From Sodiomyces alkalinus F11 (lineage: Eukaryota > Ascomycota > Sordariomycetes > Glomerellales > Plectosphaerellaceae): a stretch of DNA of 64,000 nt. A model generated the notes under the pieces. It was given only the letters and a program-made list of their open reading frames with translations, was not told where the DNA came from and ran no database searches. The position numbers and the translations under genes are program-made. Location: contig NW_021167090.1 of assembly GCF_003711515.1 (NCBI RefSeq), forward strand, positions 937,346 through 1,001,345, in the 5' to 3' direction. Positions 57,901 through 64,000 of the stretch are shown piece by piece (within the stretch, counting starts at the first letter, position 1; each line of letters starts with the position of its first letter).

Positions 57901-58689
57901 GTCGATAGGGGCACCTGCCATGATAACCTACGACGGTAGATACGTTGTACGACGTGATGTGGGTGGCGACGAGGAAACGGAGGGAATTCCGACTGACGTC
58001 TAAACATTGGCAGAACAAGGAACGGAAAGGAATGTGGGAAGTTAGAAGTTAGGCCAGTCCAATGGGTGATGGGCAGGGTACGGTGATGCAGGGAGGCCCA
58101 AGCCTAATATAAGGGCTGTTGCAATTGCGATATCTGCATACAAGAAGCAAGCATTATGGGTTATTCCCGGCTCTGTACGGGGACGTCGAAAATCTAACTT
58201 CCTGACGCCAGGAACAAGAAAACCGAACCAACGAAAGGTTGAGATGCGAGATGGCTTTCAAAATTTGTCTTGCAGTACATAGTCTTGCAGTTATTTCAAT
58301 GGCGTACGTACCGGCACAAATGTGCTGGCACGGCACTGGGGAGTCGACTAATAAAGACGAGAGATTACAGCGTACGGTAAACTGTGGGCACAACGCGGAC
58401 ATATCATATAGTGGACATATCGTGAGACGACCGACGTCGGCCACAATGTGTCCTACACGGCACGAAGGACGAAAGACGACGGAGGAGCAACGACGTGTCG
58501 AGTGGCTCGCGTATTCCGTACCTTAAATGACGCGGACTTGGTATATTGATCAACGGAGGTCTGGACTCCTCTTCTCATTTATATGTAGATTCGCTTCGTT
58601 CTTTGCTCCTCTCTTCCTCGAGACGAGACTTGGCCTGCTTATTGCCGTAGAGCCGGGAGCTTTGTCTTGATTAAAAAAAAAAACTCGAA

Positions 58690-58731
58690 TAAAATGATAA
58701 TAAAAATGATAATAAAAATGATAATAAAAAT
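58690..58731. repeat. 12-bp tandem repeat (AATAAAAATGAT), about 3.5 copies
   Basis: Near-perfect AT-rich units follow an A-run at 58671-58683, in non-coding DNA. Confidence 0.9.
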
Positions 58732-61563
58732 CCGTCCCTTCTGTATTACCTTATGGAGTACAAAGCAGCTTCCTCGGCGAATCGCCGAGAAAGCTGAATA
58801 AGGACTAAAAGAAGAAGATCACGAACAGAGTCGATGTCCGAAGAATCATCATTTCCAACCTTATGTCCAACCTGTAACCTGTACTCAGTACGTGCGGACT
58901 TCGTAGCAAGAATACCGTCGGTACATAAACAAGGAACGTACCTGTGTATCCGCACGTACTTGGCTTTCGACGGTGGAGCGTTTTGCTTCAGATGCAGGGC
59001 GGCGAAATAAATAGGCCAATGAGAGGCAGGTGGATCCCAACGAACCAAATCTAAAACGCCACGACCGAAATTCAGGCCTTGATAGCGCGGCCAACCCAAT
59101 CACGGGCCGAGGTCGGATGGCACTAGCGCGATAAGCTCTTCACTTGAGCCTTGATCGACCTTGTCGTCCTTCGTCCTTGGACTTCGTACGAACATGTATG
59201 TACAAGACTTCGTAGTACTCCGTACCGGACGTACTTTGTATGGATACGTTACCGCGTAACCAGTACCGCGCAACTGCGCAACTCAGTAACTGAGTACATA
59301 ACCAGCGAGGCCCCCTTTTGCCCGGTTAGGCTCCGCGCCGGTCCAGGATTAGGCGACGTTTTGGGTGCATTCTGGGTGTAGTCCAGGCGGATGTAATCGC
59401 AAGAACGAACGCGAACGGTGGGTGGGAAAAAAAGTGGCCCCACCCCCTATCAGATCTCGGTACCTTGCTTCGTACCTTTTCTCCACTCGTCGGCCAAGTA
59501 CCCTTGCAAAAGACTTGGCATCAACAAATGCCAAGCCAGAAGGTCGTCCAAAATGGTGTGAGGAGTGGGCCCGCCATGGCCAGTGCGAGAAGCGCGTAGG
59601 TGCCGAGAACGAGTGAGCTTGGCGCACGGTTTTGGTGCTCTTGGCCGTCTATCCTATCGTCATCATCTCCTGACTTTTTGTTCTTCTCTCTGCTTCTCTT
59701 GTTATTTCGTTGCGTACCGCCACCACCATCAGGATTCATCACCATCACCACCACTACGAAAATACGTGTAGTGTAGTGAAAATGCTTGACAAGACAGGCC
59801 ACCATTTCCCAGCAACAAGTGGTGGTTACCTGCTTGCAAAGTACCTACCTTGATGCACGGATGTCTCTCATATCTATGCCTGTTGCCTAAGGTAGGTAGG
59901 ATGCGCAAAAGTACGGGAGGCTTGCTTTCTTCCCGAACACTGGTTCTGACTCCTTGGGTGCACGGAGTACTTCAATTCATGTATGGTCCAGTACGGATAC
60001 ACGTACGTTGTACGTCTTGCTCTGATTATATGACTTGGTATATGGACTACGTACATACCTTATGTACGTTGTAATTAGTGTGAAACGTTTCCCCTACCGT
60101 AGCTATCAGCTCTCGAGGTATGTAAACTTGTCTTGATAGATCCAACCCGGAACTTCAAGTCAATGCCTTTGAGGGGCTACAACAATCTCGGACTCGAAAT
60201 TCTTTTGTAATCCGTACTCCGATTAATTCCCGTTCTTATACAAAGTGCCATGGTCCTTTGGGAATCTACGAATACCATTTTCGTCGTCTTGAGCAGGGTA
60301 TCATGGTCGGTAGCGTACGTGTACGGATACGGGGAGACACCTCATGATGTTGGCGTGCTATGTCTTGTCAATGATCCATACAGTGATTACCCTTTCCCGT
60401 CTTCCATAATTCACTGTATACTTGAAGCTCAAGTACCTATCGCCTGGATTCCCACCTTACCCATAACACACCACCCAAGCCGGTCACTAATAACCGGACC
60501 CACTAACGTCCGATCCGTCGCTGCCACTGGTCAGCCAGCTACTGTACTTTAATATTGTACCTTGCTGCCTCTTGCAGCCCTTTGCCCTTTGCAGCCCTTC
60601 CGCAGCTTCTTTCGTGGATCGGACAGGACAGAGCACAAAGTACCTAAGTACTTCGTACATCATACCAGGGTACCCCGTACCTTTCCCTTTACGCCTAGTC
60701 CCTCGTCTGTCCAGGTGCATGCGACCTCCACTATCCGTACTTTCTGTGCTTTTCGCATGGGGCACTTGGGCCTTGGTACGTACGTTGTACCTTGGTACAG
60801 TCGTTCCATTGCCCTTGCCCATCGCAAGGCTCCATCCACCACCACCTCGAATTATTCGTCCTGGCATCTCTTATCTCCCGGTTTTGTCCCTCCCCAACTC
60901 TTCGACTCTTGTTCTTCAACCTCCTTTGAACCCACGGATTCCAACCCACGAACTTATCCTCGACATTACCAGATTACCAGGAATCCTGTCACTTTCCTTT
61001 GTGTACCATCGTTTTCAAATCTTTCTCATCTTCTTTCTTACGTCCTAGGGCCTTTCGGTTCTCACTCTATTTTCGCACTATCAAAACTCGACTCTTCCCC
61101 GCCTACGCTCCGCCGTATATATTTTCGTATTCCTTTCTCTACACGCCGAGCACTGCCACTATCCGGTCCGTCTCTTGCCATACCGGCTGCCAACATCATC
61201 CCCCCTTCTAGTCCACCTTATTGTCAGCCACGAAAACGAGCCGGTGATCGACTGCTTCGAAGCTGAATAAGGCGAACCTCCCACGCATCACCACCATCTC
61301 GACGGTCACGCTTGGCTTGTCGGAGATCCTTATTTCCCGTTTCTCACCACATATAATACAGTGACGATGTCTGCTTGATCAAGGACCACGCGAGGTCCCC
61401 AGTCACTGTTGTCTAGGTTCGCCTGAGTTCTCGCTGCTCTTGCGCTCATCTCGACTCCTATAACACCCACCCCCGCCTCTTTTCTCGCCACATCGCCCAC
61501 CCCCCCCGGTTCAATAATGTCGACCTGCATCCAGCTGAATACTTTCACCGTCACTCCTGCGCC

Positions 61564-64000
61564 ATGGAACTGCAGAATTCGTCACAGCCGCACGATCAGC
61601 GGCAGGAAGAGGAGCGCCGGCCGACTTTTCAACACCCCAATCTCCACCACATCATCCCCTCGTCTTCCACGCCCCCGCCGAGGACGGCTTCCAGCACTCC
61701 CATGACGTCGCCAGGACTCTTTAGCCCGTCCATCCCAGGACTCGGGACTACACACAGCTTGCCCGCTCCATCCGCCTCCGACTCGAACACGCCCACAGGC
61801 GAGACGAACAGCCCGTACCTGCACCCTCTGCAGCATCACAAAGTTAGGGAGTAAGTCAAACAATAGCCACTTTGGGCGAGTGCCGGTGTGGGGAGTTTTC
61901 CATGAACCGATGGCTCTTCACTCACCCAACAACCACTTGCCTTCTCCCCACTCTCCATGCTAGGGAACAGGCCGTTGACATTCTTTCTTCTCCCACGCAG
62001 AACTCACAAAGCCTTGATCGACTCGGACAGCATTACCGGCCGGAAACTCATCAATCAATATGAGGTCATCGAGGAGATTGGTCGAGGTATGCACGGCAAG
62101 GTCAAGCTGGCGCGCAATCTGGAAACCGGCGAGAACGTGGCTATTAAGATCATTCCCCGCTACTCCAAGAAACGCCGGCTTGGGAAGGTCATGGCCATGT
62201 CCCCCCACGACAAGACCATGCGGGAGATTGCCATTCTCAAGAAGATGCGCCACCCCAACGTCGTCTCGCTGCTCGAAATCATCGACGACCCTGAATTGCG
62301 GAAGATCTACCTGATCCTCGAACATGTTGAGCTCGGCGAGATTGTCTGGCGGAAGAAGGGGTTGCCACACATCTGCCAGGTCGAGCGCCGCCGTGTCGAG
62401 CGCGAGATGCGAGGCGAGGCCCTCAGCCCCGAGGAGGAACGGTACAACAAGCTCCTGGAACATCGCCATGTCATCAACGAGTTGAAGCGGGCCAAGATGT
62501 CGCAAGCCAATGCGAACCCACACGAACACTGGAGCATGGAACACGGCGTGGCCGACGACTCCAGCTATGCCTCGTCGCAGTCCCGCATTCCCTCCGCCGA
62601 CGATCTCGCCGTCATGTCCACTGCCGCCCGCCGAGGGTCCCCCGCCGGTTCCCTGCTTACCTCGTATGCCGCCACTTCTGGGACACCCTCCGGCCCACCT
62701 TCCAGGACGTCCTCTGTAAGGTCCATGGATCGCTTCGCTACCGCTCGCACTTCTCGGATGTCCGTTTCGGACGGCAGCGACATCGAGACGCCGGGCGCCC
62801 CGAGATCCAGCAACAACGGCCCGGCAGCAGTCCTCGAAGGGACCATGTACGGCGCCTATATCGAAGAGGGGACCTCCCGCGGCCGGTCGCCCAGCATGGC
62901 CGATTCCATCATCTCACACATGTCGTCGGTCGACTGGAGTTCCGCTACGCATGATCCCTTTGCCGAAGATTTCTCCTACGTACCTTGTTTCACCCTCGAG
63001 CAGGCGAGGTCCGTCTTCCGGGACACCGTCTTGGGACTGGATTACCTGCACTACCAGGGCGTGGTGCACAGGGACATCAAGCCGGCCAATCTGCTCTGGA
63101 CCAAGGACCATCGCGTCAAGATCTCCGACTTTGGCGTGTCTTACTTCGGCCGGCCCATCCGCGACGGCGAGCCCGACGACGAGTCTGTTTCCGAGTCGGA
63201 AGCTCAGGACTTCGACGACGATCGCGAGCTTGCCAGATCCGTTGGCACGCCCGCCTTTTTCGCCCCCGAGCTCTGTTACACCGACACGGAGCGACAGCTG
63301 CCCAAGATCTCGGAGATGATCGACATCTGGTCCCTCGGAGTCACCCTGTATTGTCTGATCTACGCCCGCATCCCCTTCCAGGCCGAGGACGAGTGGGTCA
63401 TGTTCAGGAAAATCGCCTACGAAGAGGTCTTCATCCCGACGAAGCGACTCCGGCCTGTCGATCCGGCCACTCGCCCGGACGTTCCGTCGCTCTACAAGCG
63501 ACACAACCAGCCGCCCTACCGGGACGACAACGAGCTCGTCTACGAAGACATTCCTGAATCCCTCCTAGAGCTTCTCCGGCTCATGTTCACCAAGGATCCG
63601 GATAGGAGGATCCGGCTTAGGGACATCAAGAGACACCCCTGGGTCCTGGAGGACATCTCGAACCCGTCATCCTGGCTTGAAGAGACCGATCCCGCGCGGC
63701 CCTCCCAGGGCAGGAGGGTGCAGGTCGATGCTCGGGAGGCCGCCCACGCCGTTGTTCCCATCACCTTCCTCGAGCGAGCACGATCGGCCGTCAAGAAGGC
63801 CGTCGGCAAAGTCATGCACCCTCTGGTCGAACGCAGCGACAGCAAATCGAGGCGCAGGGCCACGAGCAGTGTTGCCAGCTCCGCCGGGGACACTGCGCCG
63901 CCCGGGTTCGGTCAGTGGGACCGCCGCAAGAGCTTCAGGGGCGGTGACGATTACTTTTCTAACGTCAAGGACTTTGCCCCGGGCGCCGAGCATCCGCTGT
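61564..64000 (+). CDS. SNF1-activating (CaMKK/Sak1/Ssp1-like) serine/threonine kinase, 5' part only
   Basis: The model is join(61564..61850, 62001..>64000), about 762 residues visible, with the 3' end beyond the window. The intron is GTAAGT...CGCAG (150 bp). The Pro/Ser/Thr-rich N-terminal 100 residues lead to QYEVIEEIGRGMHGKVKLA (glycine loop) and VAIKIIPRYSKK (ATP Lys). HRDIKPANLLW, ISDFGVSYFG and SVGTPAFFAPELC follow. A large insertion (about 180 residues, Ser/Arg-rich, from about 62350 to 62970) sits between the hinge ILEHVELGEIVW and FTLEQARSVFRDTVLGLDYLH. Such an insertion and this DFG-VS/GTPAFFAPE set are typical of fungal Sak1/Tos3/Ssp1 kinases. These phosphorylate the T-loop of the AMPK homologue Snf1 during glucose limitation (established). 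A basic Ser-rich tail begins after HPWVLEDI. The start is the first ATG in frame, but another upstream exon cannot be excluded. Confidence 0.9.

Larger units (their letters stand above)
52221..61563. other. 9.3 kb stretch without a convincing gene
   Basis: No frame on either strand shows a recognisable domain, and candidates of 180-260 codons (such as 53697-54383 minus, 54528-55244 minus and 55161-55709 plus) look like chance frames that overlap one another. It contains microsatellites (AAAAT near 52901; GCCAAGA 53130-53150; CATCTG 54899-54938; GGA about 55505-55529; a 12-bp AATAAAAATGAT unit 58690-58731), an assembly gap (54478-54527) and recurring ACGTACGTTGTAC-like words. The last 700 bp are strongly pyrimidine-rich and probably form the promoter and 5' leader of the kinase gene at 61564. 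Confidence 0.55.

Noticed and set aside
60562..61266. 234-codon frame upstream of the SNF1-activating kinase
   Set aside because: It is Ser/Pro/Phe-rich because the DNA is a pyrimidine-rich leader. An overlapping frame of similar length exists, and there is no conserved sequence.
52221..61563. tRNA genes in the spacer
   Set aside because: A search by eye for B-box (GGTTCRANNCC) with a matching A-box and acceptor stem found only isolated GGTTCGAA words (for example near 54038).

Overview
The window is nuclear DNA of a filamentous ascomycete (Pezizomycotina, most likely a Sordariomycete). It has intron-bearing genes on both strands, short introns of about 50-150 bp with GT/AG borders and CTRAC-type branch points, and one GC-AG intron. 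Several genes belong to fungal families: the Cdc11 SIN scaffold, Kcs1, Mlh3, bifunctional-type chorismate synthase and a SNF1-activating kinase. GC-rich coding blocks are separated by AT-richer spacers rich in GGTACC/CCTTACC and TACTCCGTA motifs. Two runs of N (33350-33379 and 54478-54527) show that this is a draft assembly.

Layout. The left part (1-16 kb) is sparse and accessory in character: a SnoaL-like small protein (226-778), a four-exon class III CoA-transferase homologue (2106-4095), an intradiol ring-cleavage dioxygenase (5291-6561), a 4.2 kb gene-poor stretch, a secreted ten-cysteine mini-protein (10736-11143), a six-finger C2H2 protein (12005-12723) and, on the minus strand, an SRPK-like kinase (13880-15642) whose catalytic-loop Asn is Val. 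The middle (16.6-52.2 kb) is dense and mostly housekeeping: cdc11 (minus) divergent from a large disordered protein, kcs1 with an assembly gap in its intron, a nitrilase, a polyQ/polyN disordered protein (minus), mlh3, vps11, chorismate synthase (minus) and lipoate-protein ligase. The right part (52.2-61.6 kb) is about 9.3 kb without a convincing gene. It leads into the 5' part of a Sak1/Ssp1-type SNF1-activating kinase that runs off the window.

How the genes relate. There is no operon logic here. vps11 and chorismate synthase are convergent (350 bp apart). Chorismate synthase and lipoate ligase are divergent (552 bp), as are cdc11 and the 1397-residue protein (1048 bp). The CoA-transferase homologue and the ring-cleavage dioxygenase are neighbours and could both serve aromatic or acyl-CoA catabolism, but nothing in the sequence proves a cluster.

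Most notable observations: (i) active-site departures in three recognisable enzymes or ATPases (Val for Asn in the SRPK-like kinase, Gln at the usual Asp position of the CoA-transferase, Gly at the MutL general-base Glu position of Mlh3); (ii) in-frame hexanucleotide repeats encoding dipeptide runs in five unrelated genes; (iii) a disordered Ser/Gln/His-rich insertion of over 100 residues inside the nitrilase fold; (iv) a polyglycine insertion between the metal-binding halves of the Vps11 RING. No CRISPR array, intact transposon, tRNA or rRNA gene was found. All gene models are spliced by eye from frame continuity and splice signals, and there is no transcript evidence.
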